64,000 nt of DNA from Rhizobium sp. EC-SD404 (GTDB lineage: Bacteria; Pseudomonadota; Alphaproteobacteria; Rhizobiales; Rhizobiaceae). Positions 17,442-25,605 of this stretch are shown here, one piece after another. Made by a program: the position numbers and the translations under genes. The DNA lies in contig NZ_LR701459.1 in NCBI RefSeq assembly GCF_902498825.1, forward strand, positions 2,899,890 through 2,963,889. The letters are read 5' to 3'. Under the pieces are notes generated by a model that saw only the letters and a program-made list of their open reading frames with translations, did no database searches and had not been told where the DNA came from. Every line of letters begins with the position of its first letter. Positions within the stretch are counted from its first letter, which is position 1.

Positions 17442-17535
17442 TTCTCGTCAGTGGGTAACGTGTCCCCGTCCAAACCTATCGATGCCGCTGTCCGGCCCGG
17501 CGATGGAGACGCATTGCCCGCTCAGCCAATAAGAC

Positions 17536-17895
17536 CTAGCGGCGGAAAAGCCGCTTGGCTTGGCGGTTCTGCGAACCCTTCTGCAGGAGCCCGTTGTCAC
17601 CACCGAGAATGTTGACGCCGGACAGGATGCCGTTGCCATTGAGCAGGCCGTTGCCGTTCAGGATCGAGTTGCGGCTGAGATCGTTGCCGCTTGCGATCGC
17701 GGCATCATTCAGGATGCCGCCGTTCAGCACGCCGCCGACATCGACGCTCGGCGAAACATTCAACAGCTGCCGGTTGGACGATTTGTAGCTCTGGCTACCG
17801 TAGCCGCCGCCTTTGCCCCAACCGCCGGCATGGGCTGCCGTGGCTGTGGTTGCAGCCAACAGCGATATGGCGACAAGCTTGATTGCAGTGTTCAT
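17536..17895 (-). CDS. Small secreted asparagine/glycine-rich repeat protein
   Basis: This 119-residue protein has a clear signal peptide (MNTAIKLVAISLLAATTATAAHA, cleaved near residue 23), a Gly/Ser/Tyr segment (GGWGKGGGYGSQSYKS), and then short repeats built around Leu-Asn-Gly-Asn-Gly and Ile-Leu-X-Gly (NSILNGNGLLNGNGILSG). The tail is basic (RQAKRLFRR). I do not know the family. The repeats recall fibre- or matrix-forming surface proteins, but that is inference. The start is set by the signal peptide at ATG 17895. The upstream region is unusually AT-rich and holds a long inverted repeat (18006-18042). Confidence 0.72.
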   Translation of the reverse strand: MNTAIKLVAISLLAATTATAAHAGGWGKGGGYGSQSYKSSNRQLLNVSPSVDVGGVLNGGILNDAAIASGNDLSRNSILNGNGLLNGNGILSGVNILGGDNGLLQKGSQNRQAKRLFRR

Positions 17896-18005
17896 GGGTA
17901 CTCTCCTCACTCAGGGTTGAATTACTTACAGACAACAACTCCTGAGATCAGAACGCCACGATGGTGCAAAACTGGCAACCGTCAGCAGCAAAACGGCGTG
18001 AATAA

Positions 18006-18042
18006 CGGAATATTAAGCATAATGTTCGTGATTAATATTCCG
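18006..18042. repeat. 11-bp inverted repeat in an AT-rich upstream region
   Basis: Perfect arms CGGAATATTAA and TTAATATTCCG are separated by 15 nt. The site lies about 110 bp upstream of the small repeat-protein gene, in an AT-rich stretch (about 17980-18120) that stands out from the GC-rich surroundings. A dimeric regulator site or an H-NS-like target are both possible. Confidence 0.55.
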
Positions 18043-18108
18043 CATCAAGCAAATGGAACCTCCAAGTTCACGCATGAATACAAGCAATTCGATTAAAGAT
18101 TGAAATAT

Positions 18109-18141
18109 CAAAAAAATCGGCGCAGCGGTCAGGCTGCGCCG
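18109..18141 (-). terminator. Intrinsic terminator after the IclR gene
   Basis: Read on the minus strand, nine-base arms CGGCGCAGC and GCTGCGCCG enclose a 6-nt loop, followed directly by a run of seven T. It lies 46 bp after the stop of the IclR-family gene and is a textbook intrinsic terminator. Confidence 0.85.
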
Positions 18142-18187
18142 AAGGTGGCGGTAGGGCGGGGAAAATGTTGACTACGACTGATCGCTT

Positions 18188-18952
18188 TCAGCGAGCCGCG
18201 GCGTATCGGGCTGCGCGCATGTGCAGCTTCAGCGCCGATGCCTCGTTTGCGGTGGAAAGCAGTGCCCCGACGGTCAGATCGGCGATGCCGCCCGTCTCGG
18301 TCGGCCGGCAGTAAGCCGTGATGGCGGCACAGGCCTCGCCACGCGCATCGAGAACGGGAGCCGCAACCGTCGCGGCCATGCTGCCCGGCCCTGGCGGAAG
18401 TGCCGCATAGCCGCGGGTACGCACACCCATCGCGATCGCGTTTGCATCGAGCGTACTGCCCGCCTGCACCATGGCCATTTCGCGGATAATTAGATCCCGT
18501 GTCGCATGCATCGGCAGAAAGGCCATGAAGACCTGCCCGGCGGCCGATGATGCAAGTGGCTGCGTGGCGCCGAGACGGACCGGCGCGGCAAGCCGCGTCA
18601 CGGGTTGCTCCGCCCAGATGCAGATCGGTCCGGCAGGCCCCAATACATCGATGCTGACAGCCACATCGAGCCGCTCGGCGAGTGCCCGCACCGTGTCGCA
18701 GGCGCGTACGACCGGATCGGAATTCTCCAGCGCCTCTAGTCCGAGCGCGATGGCCGTCGCACCTAACCCGTAAAGCCGCGTGCGCGGATCCTGCACGATC
18801 ATGCCTTCCTGGATGAGGCTGCGTAGATAGCGATGCGCTTTACTGGCTGGAAGCTTCGATTGATATGCAATCTCCTTCAGGGTCAACGCCGTCCGCCGGC
18901 CCACGAACGCCTGAAGAATCGAGAATGTGACGCCCACCGACTTGATCACCAT
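18188..18952 (-). CDS. IclR-family transcriptional regulator
   Basis: This 254-residue regulator has an N-terminal winged helix-turn-helix (residues ~5-60; TLKEIAYQSKLPASKAHRYLRSLIQEGM) and an IclR effector domain (PIRLG-type core: APVRLGATQPLASSAAGQVFMAF, then TRGYAALPPGPGSMAATVAAPVLD). The ligand is unknown. ATG 18952 gives the usual short lead before the first helix; a longer frame upstream exists but has atypical content. It is divergent from the TadE/TadG pair across a 200 bp gap and may or may not control it. Confidence 0.9.
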   Translation of the reverse strand: MVIKSVGVTFSILQAFVGRRTALTLKEIAYQSKLPASKAHRYLRSLIQEGMIVQDPRTRLYGLGATAIALGLEALENSDPVVRACDTVRALAERLDVAVSIDVLGPAGPICIWAEQPVTRLAAPVRLGATQPLASSAAGQVFMAFLPMHATRDLIIREMAMVQAGSTLDANAIAMGVRTRGYAALPPGPGSMAATVAAPVLDARGEACAAITAYCRPTETGGIADLTVGALLSTANEASALKLHMRAARYAAAR

Positions 18953-19152
18953 GGCATGCCCCTCAGGTTGTGCCGTGCTCGCAATACAACCATTAACTGC
19001 ATTTTTGGTTAATGCAACCTTAGCGTATCCTGACATTCGGGCCACACTGATGCGCAACGGCCAGCTCCATGTGTAAAAATATGCACCCTTAGATAGAAGA
19101 ATTGTTTGGATGCAACTCATAGCATGTGCACGTGCAATGGGATGAATCCGAC

Positions 19153-19572
19153 ATGCTTGACCGAGAACCATTTTGCCAATGCCGAAAGGGTGGAGCCGCA
19201 ATCGAATTTGCCATCGTCGCGCCACTGTTCATCCTGACGCTTCTGACGCTGGTCGCTTACGGCATCTACCTCAGCACTGCCCATGCCGTGCAGCAGATCG
19301 CGGCGGATTCCGCCCGCATCGCTGTGGCCGGCCTGAACGAGGAAGAGAGGCTGCGCCTTGCACGCAGCTACGTGTCCTCCGCCGCGATCGACTACCCATT
19401 CATCGATGCGGCAATGATGGAGGTGGATGTCGGCGACGACCCGGAGCCTGGCCAGTTCACCGTGCGCCTGTCGTACGATTCCGCCGGCCTGCCGATCTGG
19501 AACCTCTTCACGTTCACCATGCCTGAGACGCGGATACAGCGGTACGCGACGATCCGGATCGGGGGGATCTGA
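19153..19572 (+). CDS. TadE-like pilus assembly protein
   Basis: This 139-residue protein has the TadE signature: a short cytoplasmic lead, then KGGAAIEFAIVAPLFILTLL, a membrane segment with the conserved Glu, and a small extracytoplasmic domain with DSARIAVAGL. TadE-family pseudopilins are part of Flp/Tad pilus systems. An upstream GTG at 19126 would add nine residues. It is followed after one base by a TadG-like gene, so the two are translationally coupled. No tad ATPase, secretin or prepilin peptidase is in the window. Confidence 0.82.
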   Translation: MLDREPFCQCRKGGAAIEFAIVAPLFILTLLTLVAYGIYLSTAHAVQQIAADSARIAVAGLNEEERLRLARSYVSSAAIDYPFIDAAMMEVDVGDDPEPGQFTVRLSYDSAGLPIWNLFTFTMPETRIQRYATIRIGGI

Positions 19573-19573
19573 G

Positions 19574-21307
19574 ATGCGCGCAAAGCGGAGGTTTCTCACT
19601 CGCCTCGCTGCAAACCGGCGCGGCAATGTGGCGATGATCGCAGCGGGCGCCTTACCGCTCGTTGCCGGCTCGCTGGCGCTCGCCGTCGACTACGGCAAGC
19701 TCACGCTCGAGCGGCGCACGTTGCAGCAGCATGCCGATCTCGCAGCGATCGTCGCGGCTTCCAACCCGGCCGACCGCATTTCGGCTGTGCGGCACTATTT
19801 GAGCTCCAACGACCTCGATTATGTCATAGCCCTTGAAAATGGGTTCGTCGAAACAGGCGGAGAGCGCCTTGAGAGCGTGCCCGACGATCACAAAGGGATA
19901 GTGCGGATCGAGCCCGGCATCTACCAGCCCTTGCCCGATCTGGAAGTCGACGAGCGCTTCAGCCAAGTCGCTCCCACCGAGACATCCAACGCCGCCCGCG
20001 TTCATTTGAGCCAACCCGGCACGCTGCATTTCGCTGCGCTCTTTTCCGAACCGCCGACGCTGAGTGCGGTCGGCACGGCCCACGCTTCCGCACAGGCCGC
20101 GTTCTCCATCGGATCGCGACTGGCAAGCCTCAATGACGGGATCGCGAACCAGGTGTTGGGCGCCATGCTCGGATCACGCATCGACCTACGGCTGATGGAC
20201 TACCATGCGCTGGTCGGTGCGGACATCTCGCTGCTTGCTTTCATGGATGCACTCGCGACCGATCTCTCATTGGAAGCCGTCACTTACGACGAACTGTTGA
20301 ATCGGTCCGTCAGCATCGGCCAGATGGCGACGGCTCTCTCTTCACTCGACGGGCTATCGCCGCAGGCATCCGCCGCGCTCCGGTCTCTCGTCACGTCGGT
20401 CGGCACCAGGAACACACCGATCGCACTTTCGGCTTTGCTGGATGCCGGACCACTCGGCCGCGCCGCCGTCGGCGCTGCGCAAGGCATCGCCGTCAAGGCC
20501 AATGCGCTGGACATCATCGCCGCCATGGCCTCCATCGCCGGCGCCGGCCGTCAGATCGCACTCGAGCTCGATCAGACGCTGCCAGGACTGGCATCTGTGT
20601 CCCTGAAGCTCGCGGTCGGCCAGCCACCGGAGGGAAGCGCCTGGATCGCGATCGGAGAGCGCGGTGCAACGGTTCGAACGGCGCAGACGCGGCTTATGCT
20701 CGATGTGAAGATTCTCGGCACGGGCGCGATATCGGCCCTGCATGTGCCGCTCTACCTGGAAATCGCCTATGGGGAGGCAACATTGTCGGCCATCGATTGC
20801 GGTGCCGCTCGCCTGCCCCGGAGCATCACGCTCGACGCGCGCCCCGGAATCCTCGAAGCAGCGATCGGCAAGGTGACGCCATCGTCCTTCACGGATTTCA
20901 CCCGAGACCCGACCGTCGCCAAGGCAAACATCGTCGACCTGCTGCTTTTGAAGGTGAAAGCATCCGCGCATCTGGAGGTCGCCAATATCGACGCCACAGC
21001 GCTTCGTTTCTCCGGCGACGATATCGCCAGGGGCGTGACGAAGACCATCGACACGCAGGATCTGACGCGCTCGCTGACCTTGTCTCTTCTGGAGCGGCTG
21101 CAGTTGGAGGTCGATATTCTCGGACTGGGGCTCGGTCTGGGCAACGTTCAAGCCGTCACCAGGCTCGTCACATCGCTTCTCGAAGGCGTGAGCGCGCCGC
21201 TGGATCAGGTTCTGCATTCGACGCTGCGGTCAGTCGGGGTTTCTGTCGGCGAAGCCGATATTCGCGTGACAGGCGCGGAATGCAATCGCGCAGTGCTCGT
21301 CCAATAG
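19574..21307 (+). CDS. TadG-like pilus assembly protein with unusual C-terminal region
   Basis: This 577-residue protein opens with the TadE/TadG N-terminal block (RRGNVAMIAAGALPLVAGSL, one membrane segment, then DYGKLTLERRTLQQHADLAA). The rest is extracytoplasmic: no von Willebrand A metal motif is evident, although TadG proteins often have one. A stretch near residues 195-330 is helical and Ala/Leu-rich. The C-terminal third is beta-rich with Leu/Gly (DILGLGLGLGN). It starts one base after the tadE-like stop and ends convergent with the aldo/keto reductase gene, only 3 bp away. Confidence 0.75.
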   Translation: MRAKRRFLTRLAANRRGNVAMIAAGALPLVAGSLALAVDYGKLTLERRTLQQHADLAAIVAASNPADRISAVRHYLSSNDLDYVIALENGFVETGGERLESVPDDHKGIVRIEPGIYQPLPDLEVDERFSQVAPTETSNAARVHLSQPGTLHFAALFSEPPTLSAVGTAHASAQAAFSIGSRLASLNDGIANQVLGAMLGSRIDLRLMDYHALVGADISLLAFMDALATDLSLEAVTYDELLNRSVSIGQMATALSSLDGLSPQASAALRSLVTSVGTRNTPIALSALLDAGPLGRAAVGAAQGIAVKANALDIIAAMASIAGAGRQIALELDQTLPGLASVSLKLAVGQPPEGSAWIAIGERGATVRTAQTRLMLDVKILGTGAISALHVPLYLEIAYGEATLSAIDCGAARLPRSITLDARPGILEAAIGKVTPSSFTDFTRDPTVAKANIVDLLLLKVKASAHLEVANIDATALRFSGDDIARGVTKTIDTQDLTRSLTLSLLERLQLEVDILGLGLGLGNVQAVTRLVTSLLEGVSAPLDQVLHSTLRSVGVSVGEADIRVTGAECNRAVLVQ

Positions 21308-21310
21308 ACC

Positions 21311-22102
21311 TCAGGCGGCGATGGCACGGTTCGCGGCTTCGACGTTTTGCGCGAGATGGTGCGGATCGATCGTTCCGACGACGAGCGACGACACACCGGG
21401 ATGGCCGAGGATCATCCGGAAGCTTTCAGCAACCGGGTCGTCGCTCTGCGAAACCACATGGCCGGACGCGAGCGGCTTCTTGATGAGAACGCCTTTGCCG
21501 CTGGCCGCCGCCGCATTGATGACCGGCAATTCGCCCTGGTAGGCAAGATTGTGCGTAACCATCACGCAATCGCTTGCGGCAAGCGCACGCAAACCGCCTG
21601 CGATCGTCTTGGTCGACATGCCCGTCGCGCGGATCTTGCCCTCGGCTTTCAGGCGCTCGAGCGTATCAAGAGCGCCGAACCGGTCGATCACGTCGAGATC
21701 GTCGCCATTCGAATGAATGAGCACGATGTCGAGCCGGTCGGTGCCCAGCCGCTGCAGGCTCCGCTCGACGCTGGCCGTGATGTGTTCGCGCGAAAAGACG
21801 TAGTGGCTTTGCCCGGTTGCCGCATCGAATTCCTCGCCGGCCTTGGAACAGATCAGCCATCTGTCGCGCTGCCCCTTGAGCAGTTCACCAAGCCGCTCCT
21901 CGGACGTGCCGTAAGCCGGCGCCGTGTCGATGAGATTGATGCCGAGATCGGCAGCGAGCGCCAGAAGCGACGCCGCCTCCGCATCGCTTGGCAACTGGAA
22001 AGGCTTCGACAGCTTCAGCCCGGCGGTGCGGCCGAATTTGACCGTGCCGAGCGCGATCGGGCTGACGCGCATCCCCGTGGTGCCGAAGTCTCTCAAGTCC
22101 AT
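21311..22102 (-). CDS. Aldo/keto reductase
   Basis: This 263-residue NADPH-dependent oxidoreductase of the AKR TIM-barrel fold carries the catalytic tetrad: Asp and Tyr in NLIDTAPAYG, Lys in LICSKAG and His in IVLIHSNGDD. It is shorter than the usual 300-330. Its start overlaps the end of the FAD oxidoreductase by 10 bases, and that gene in turn overlaps gmhB, so it is the last gene of a four-gene translationally coupled unit gmhA-gmhB-FAD enzyme-AKR. The substrate is unknown; the context suggests a sugar or polyol linked to LPS heptose. Confidence 0.88.
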   Translation of the reverse strand: MDLRDFGTTGMRVSPIALGTVKFGRTAGLKLSKPFQLPSDAEAASLLALAADLGINLIDTAPAYGTSEERLGELLKGQRDRWLICSKAGEEFDAATGQSHYVFSREHITASVERSLQRLGTDRLDIVLIHSNGDDLDVIDRFGALDTLERLKAEGKIRATGMSTKTIAGGLRALAASDCVMVTHNLAYQGELPVINAAAASGKGVLIKKPLASGHVVSQSDDPVAESFRMILGHPGVSSLVVGTIDPHHLAQNVEAANRAIAA

Positions 22103-23295
22103 TGGATGTTCTCTTCCCATGGCAAACGCGCGATTTCGGGACGCGGCAGATCGGCAAGTCGGGACCAATCGACGGCGGGCTGCGCTTCTTCTCCCAACCG
22201 CCCATGAAGTTTGCCGAGCGCGAGCCGAGCGAGCTCTGGCGCCAGCGCCAGCTTCGTCGGCCATGCGACGAGGCAATTGCCGACATCCTTGACGAACGCG
22301 CCATCCGGACGCGCGCCGCCCGGTTGCAGCGGTTCGGCGCGATCGATGCGCAGCGTTGCCCATTCGGCATGAAACGGACGAAGCTGCGGCAGGAGCCTGT
22401 CGATCGTTTCGCGGGCCGCGGCGATCTGCTTGTCTTCCGTTCTTTGCACGCCCGTTTCGGCAAGGCCGCCACCAAGATACCAGACGACGCGGCTGTCGCT
22501 CGATGGATGGCTCGTGACGGTGAGGAGCGGGCTGCTGGACATACCGATGCAGTGTCCGAAGAGCGGAAGATCGACGTTATGGCGCGCCACCACCATGTGC
22601 AACGGCCGCCGCTGCAGTTGCGGACGGACGATATTGAGACGCGCGGCGAGGTCCTCGTGGCCGGCACCGGATGTCAGGACAAGGGCGCGAGGCTTGAGAA
22701 CGAGGCCGTTCTCGAGGCTGATGCTGCTGACATTACCGGCTTCATCGAAACCGTATGACATCGTCTCGGCGGCAGCGCGGATGATCCGATCCATGAGCGG
22801 TGCGGCCAGCGTTTCAACCAGCGACGGTATGTCGAGCACGAACTCGTTGAGACGGTAGACCGATCCGCTCGCACCCGGCAGCTGGAAGATGTCCGGCCTG
22901 CCATGTTCGTCAACGCGATCGACGCGCGAACGCATAGCCTGGCTCGCAAAGAACGACGTGACTTGCGAGGTCAGCGAGCCGGCAGACCAGAGATAGGTGG
23001 CATCGGAAAGTTCGCGCACGCCTTTTAGGTCGAGCTCGCCATTGCCCTTGAGGCAATCGCGCCAAAGGTCCGGCATACGGCCGATCGCATCGGCAGCCGG
23101 CGTCATCGCGCCGCTCAGTGCGTATTTCGTGCCGCCATGGATAATGCCCTGTGCGTAGCGGGTCTGGCCGCTGCCGAGCGCGGTCTTCTCGATCAGCACC
23201 GCGCTGAGGCCATCCTGTGTCGCGCGATTGAGGAGCCAGAGACCGGCGACACCACCGCCGATGATGACCACGTCGAGTTCCATCGGCTTGCTCAT
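22093..23295 (-). CDS. FAD-dependent oxidoreductase, glycerol-3-phosphate-dehydrogenase-like (DAO family)
   Basis: This 400-residue protein has an N-terminal dinucleotide fold (DVVIIGGGVAGLWLLNRA, then a Glu at the end of strand 2 in VLIEK) and GQTRYAQGIIHGGTKYAL, which resembles the substrate/FAD loop of GlpD-type and 2-hydroxyacid DAO enzymes. Substrate and electron acceptor are unknown. The start at ATG 23295 overlaps the gmhB stop by four bases (ATGA). Its position between a heptose phosphatase and an aldo/keto reductase is not one I can match to a characterised pathway. Confidence 0.85.
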   Translation of the reverse strand: MSKPMELDVVIIGGGVAGLWLLNRATQDGLSAVLIEKTALGSGQTRYAQGIIHGGTKYALSGAMTPAADAIGRMPDLWRDCLKGNGELDLKGVRELSDATYLWSAGSLTSQVTSFFASQAMRSRVDRVDEHGRPDIFQLPGASGSVYRLNEFVLDIPSLVETLAAPLMDRIIRAAAETMSYGFDEAGNVSSISLENGLVLKPRALVLTSGAGHEDLAARLNIVRPQLQRRPLHMVVARHNVDLPLFGHCIGMSSSPLLTVTSHPSSDSRVVWYLGGGLAETGVQRTEDKQIAAARETIDRLLPQLRPFHAEWATLRIDRAEPLQPGGARPDGAFVKDVGNCLVAWPTKLALAPELARLALGKLHGRLGEEAQPAVDWSRLADLPRPEIARLPWEENIQWT

Positions 23296-23843
23296 GCGTC
23301 GGCCTCCGCGGCGATGTGGTCGGCGAAACGGGCCAGATCGTCGAAGATCAGAGTGCCCACCGGAAGGGTCGAGCGATTGCTTTCCGTCTTCAAGCCCTTG
23401 CCGGTTCGCACAAGCACCGGCCGAAAGTCGCGCGAAATGCCTGCCTGCAGGTCGCGCAGGCTGTCGCCGACGAACCAACGCTCATCGATGTTCTGCGCGC
23501 CGAGCCGGTCCAGTATCTCATCGATCATCCCCGGCAGCGGCTTGCGGCAGGCGCAGCCGTCGTCGGGCCCATGCGGGCAAAAGGCGATGTGTGCGATCGC
23601 GCCGCCCGCCTCTGTCACCGCCTCCTCCATGCGCCGATGGATGGCCTGAAGCGTCCCCAGAGAAAGATAGCCGCGCGCGATGCCCGACTGGTTGGTCGCG
23701 ACCGCGATGGTGTAGCCGGCCTGGGCGAGCCTGGCGATCGCGTCGATGCTGCCTTCGATCGGCCGCCACTCGTCGACGGACCGGATGAAGGCATCCGAAT
23801 CGTGATTGATGACGCCGTCGCGATCGAGGATGACGAGCTTCAT
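23292..23843 (-). CDS. gmhB: D-glycero-D-manno-heptose 1,7-bisphosphate 7-phosphatase (GmhB-type HAD)
   Basis: This 183-residue HAD phosphatase has the nucleophile motif LDRDGVINHD, Thr/Asn in VATNQSGIARG, and a zinc-binding loop CPHGPDDGCACRKP with the Cys/His ligands of the GmhB subgroup, followed by FVGDSLRDLQA. It removes the C7 phosphate from heptose bisphosphate on the way to ADP-heptose. It overlaps gmhA upstream and the FAD oxidoreductase downstream by four bases each. The histidinol-phosphatase relatives share the motifs, but gmhA next door settles the call. Confidence 0.93.
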   Translation of the reverse strand: MKLVILDRDGVINHDSDAFIRSVDEWRPIEGSIDAIARLAQAGYTIAVATNQSGIARGYLSLGTLQAIHRRMEEAVTEAGGAIAHIAFCPHGPDDGCACRKPLPGMIDEILDRLGAQNIDERWFVGDSLRDLQAGISRDFRPVLVRTGKGLKTESNRSTLPVGTLIFDDLARFADHIAAEADA

Positions 23844-24403
23844 GGCTTGGCGAACCGGCGATCCATGTCTTCGCAGATCCAGTGTCCGATGAAGAGATGC
23901 GCTTCCTGCACGCGTGCCGTTTCACTCTCCGGCACGGCGAGAAGATGATCGGCAGTTTCAGCGAGCTTGCCGCCGCCCCTGCCCGTCCACGCCCATCCCG
24001 CGGCACCGACCGACTTGGCCGCGGCCAAGCCGGCGATGATGTTGGCGCTATTGCCGGATGTGGAGATGCCGATCACCGTGTCGGAGGGCCCGCACAGCGC
24101 CTCGACCTGGCGGGCAAAGACCGTTTCGAAGGCGTAGTCGTTGGTATGCGCCGTCAGGACCGACGTATCGACCGTCAGCGCCAGAGCGGGCAGCGGCCGT
24201 CGCTCGGCGCGATAGCGCACGACGAACTCCGCCGCGAGATGCTGGCTATCGGCTGCACTTCCGCCATTACCGAAGAACACGACTTTGCCGCCCGCGCGGA
24301 TCGACCGCTCGATCTGGTCGGCCAGTGTCACGACCTGGGCCTCCAGGCCGTCCAGTTCCGCGAAAAGACGCCGATGCCGTTCCAGCGCATCGAGAAATGA
24401 CAT
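23840..24403 (-). CDS. gmhA: Sedoheptulose 7-phosphate isomerase (GmhA)
   Basis: This 187-residue SIS-domain isomerase makes D-glycero-D-manno-heptose 7-phosphate from sedoheptulose 7-phosphate, the first step to LPS heptose. The motifs KVVFFGNGGSAADSQHLAAE (phosphate loop) and VIGISTSGNSANI are the family hallmarks, and the C-terminal EAHLFIGHWICE carries the catalytic His/Glu region. ATG 24403 is where homology begins; upstream in-frame residues are not family-like. It is first in a four-gene unit and divergent from the methyltransferase gene across 170 bp. Confidence 0.95.
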   Translation of the reverse strand: MSFLDALERHRRLFAELDGLEAQVVTLADQIERSIRAGGKVVFFGNGGSAADSQHLAAEFVVRYRAERRPLPALALTVDTSVLTAHTNDYAFETVFARQVEALCGPSDTVIGISTSGNSANIIAGLAAAKSVGAAGWAWTGRGGGKLAETADHLLAVPESETARVQEAHLFIGHWICEDMDRRFAKP

Positions 24404-24573
24404 GGATGCTCCCGTTGATGCCGCCTTTTGAGCGCGCCAGACTGTTAACTGCCGTGAGAAGACGGTGCAAGCTGTGCGGCTGCGTTGCGATTGTCGCGAC
24501 ACTGGTGCTATCGAGTTGTTCAAGGCACAGATCCCGCGCCATTGTTGCGCCGGTTGCGATTGGTAGGGCCGAG

Positions 24574-25584
24574 ATGCGAACTGTTCGAAGACCACACTGC
24601 ATCGCCTGCGGCAGCTCGGGGACCGAGCTCTACAAAGATCTGCCCGACCGGCTCTTCTCCGCGCCCGGCACGTGGACCATCAAGCGCTGCGACAACAAGC
24701 AATGTGAAACGCTGTGGCTCGACCCGGCGCCTGCCCCGGAAGATCTGGGCGAGATCTACAGTACGTATTACACGCATGACGCGCCGCATTTTAAGCCGCT
24801 GTCGCGGGCGAAAATTGCCTACCTGCAAAGAACATACGGCGGCGATCACATTAACCTGGGCTGGGTAGAGAAAACCCTGTCAATGATGTTCGCTATGCGG
24901 GTGCGGCGTCGCATGGAGGTCGACGACCAGGTTTTCCATCTTCGCAAGACCGGTGGTGGGGCGCCGTCGGTGCTCGACGTTGGATGCGGAAGTGGTCAGG
25001 CCTTGATGTTGCTTTCGCGACTAGGCTGGCAGGCGGTGGGGGTTGAATTTGACGAGAAAGCAGCAGAAGGCGCGCGAGCGCGCGGCCTCGATATCCGCTT
25101 GGGAAGTGTGGAGCAACAAGCCTTTCCTTCAGACAATTTTGACGCAGTGACATTAAGCCATGTCGTCGAGCATCTGCCCGAGCCGATGCACACATTGCAA
25201 GAATGCCATCGGATCTTGAAACCGGGTGGCACGCTTGTCCTGTTGACGCCCAACGCGGTCTCGTTGGGCAATCAAGTTTTTGGGCAAGACTGGCGGGGCT
25301 TGGAGCCACCAAGGCATCTCAATGTCTTTTCACCATTCGCGCTAGCGCTCGTAGTGGCACAGGCCGGCTTCCATGATATCCAATCGCAGGCCAGCCCTTC
25401 TGGTGCCGATCGCATTCTCGGCACCAGCGCCGATATCCGAGCGGCAAGGCGAAAACACGCCTTGGTCGCTCCCACCCGAACTAACAAGCGCGTAGGGCGA
25501 GCAATGCAAATTCTCGAAATGGCTCTTAGCGCCTTGGGCATCCAGAAAGGCGAGCAAATAATGCTTAAGGCTCGAAAAGGATGA
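24574..25584 (+). CDS. SAM-dependent methyltransferase with N-terminal zinc-finger-like segment
   Basis: This 336-residue protein begins with a Cys-x2-Cys pair (HCIACGSSG) and later cysteines (RCDNKQCETLW), a probable zinc site. From about residue 130 it has a class I methyltransferase fold: VLDVGCGSGQALML (SAM loop), the acidic end of strand 2 in VGVEFDEKA, and FDAVTLSHVVEHLPEP. Such proteins often methylate sugars in polysaccharide or LPS loci. It is first in a plus-strand group with the WaaG-like gene (21 bp gap) and the next glycosyltransferase. Base composition dips between 25.0 and 25.6 kb, a mild hint of transfer. Confidence 0.85.
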   Translation: MRTVRRPHCIACGSSGTELYKDLPDRLFSAPGTWTIKRCDNKQCETLWLDPAPAPEDLGEIYSTYYTHDAPHFKPLSRAKIAYLQRTYGGDHINLGWVEKTLSMMFAMRVRRRMEVDDQVFHLRKTGGGAPSVLDVGCGSGQALMLLSRLGWQAVGVEFDEKAAEGARARGLDIRLGSVEQQAFPSDNFDAVTLSHVVEHLPEPMHTLQECHRILKPGGTLVLLTPNAVSLGNQVFGQDWRGLEPPRHLNVFSPFALALVVAQAGFHDIQSQASPSGADRILGTSADIRAARRKHALVAPTRTNKRVGRAMQILEMALSALGIQKGEQIMLKARKG

Positions 25585-25605
25585 TTGCGCGTTACTTCAT
25601 AAAAA

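Noticed and set aside
17896..18187. AT-rich stretch as a small RNA gene
   Set aside because: It contains an inverted repeat and a terminator for the IclR gene, but no promoter-plus-terminator arrangement that would support a separate RNA.
25000..25600. Horizontal transfer of the methyltransferase gene
   Set aside because: The drop in GC is mild and confined to one gene end; not enough without a computed profile.
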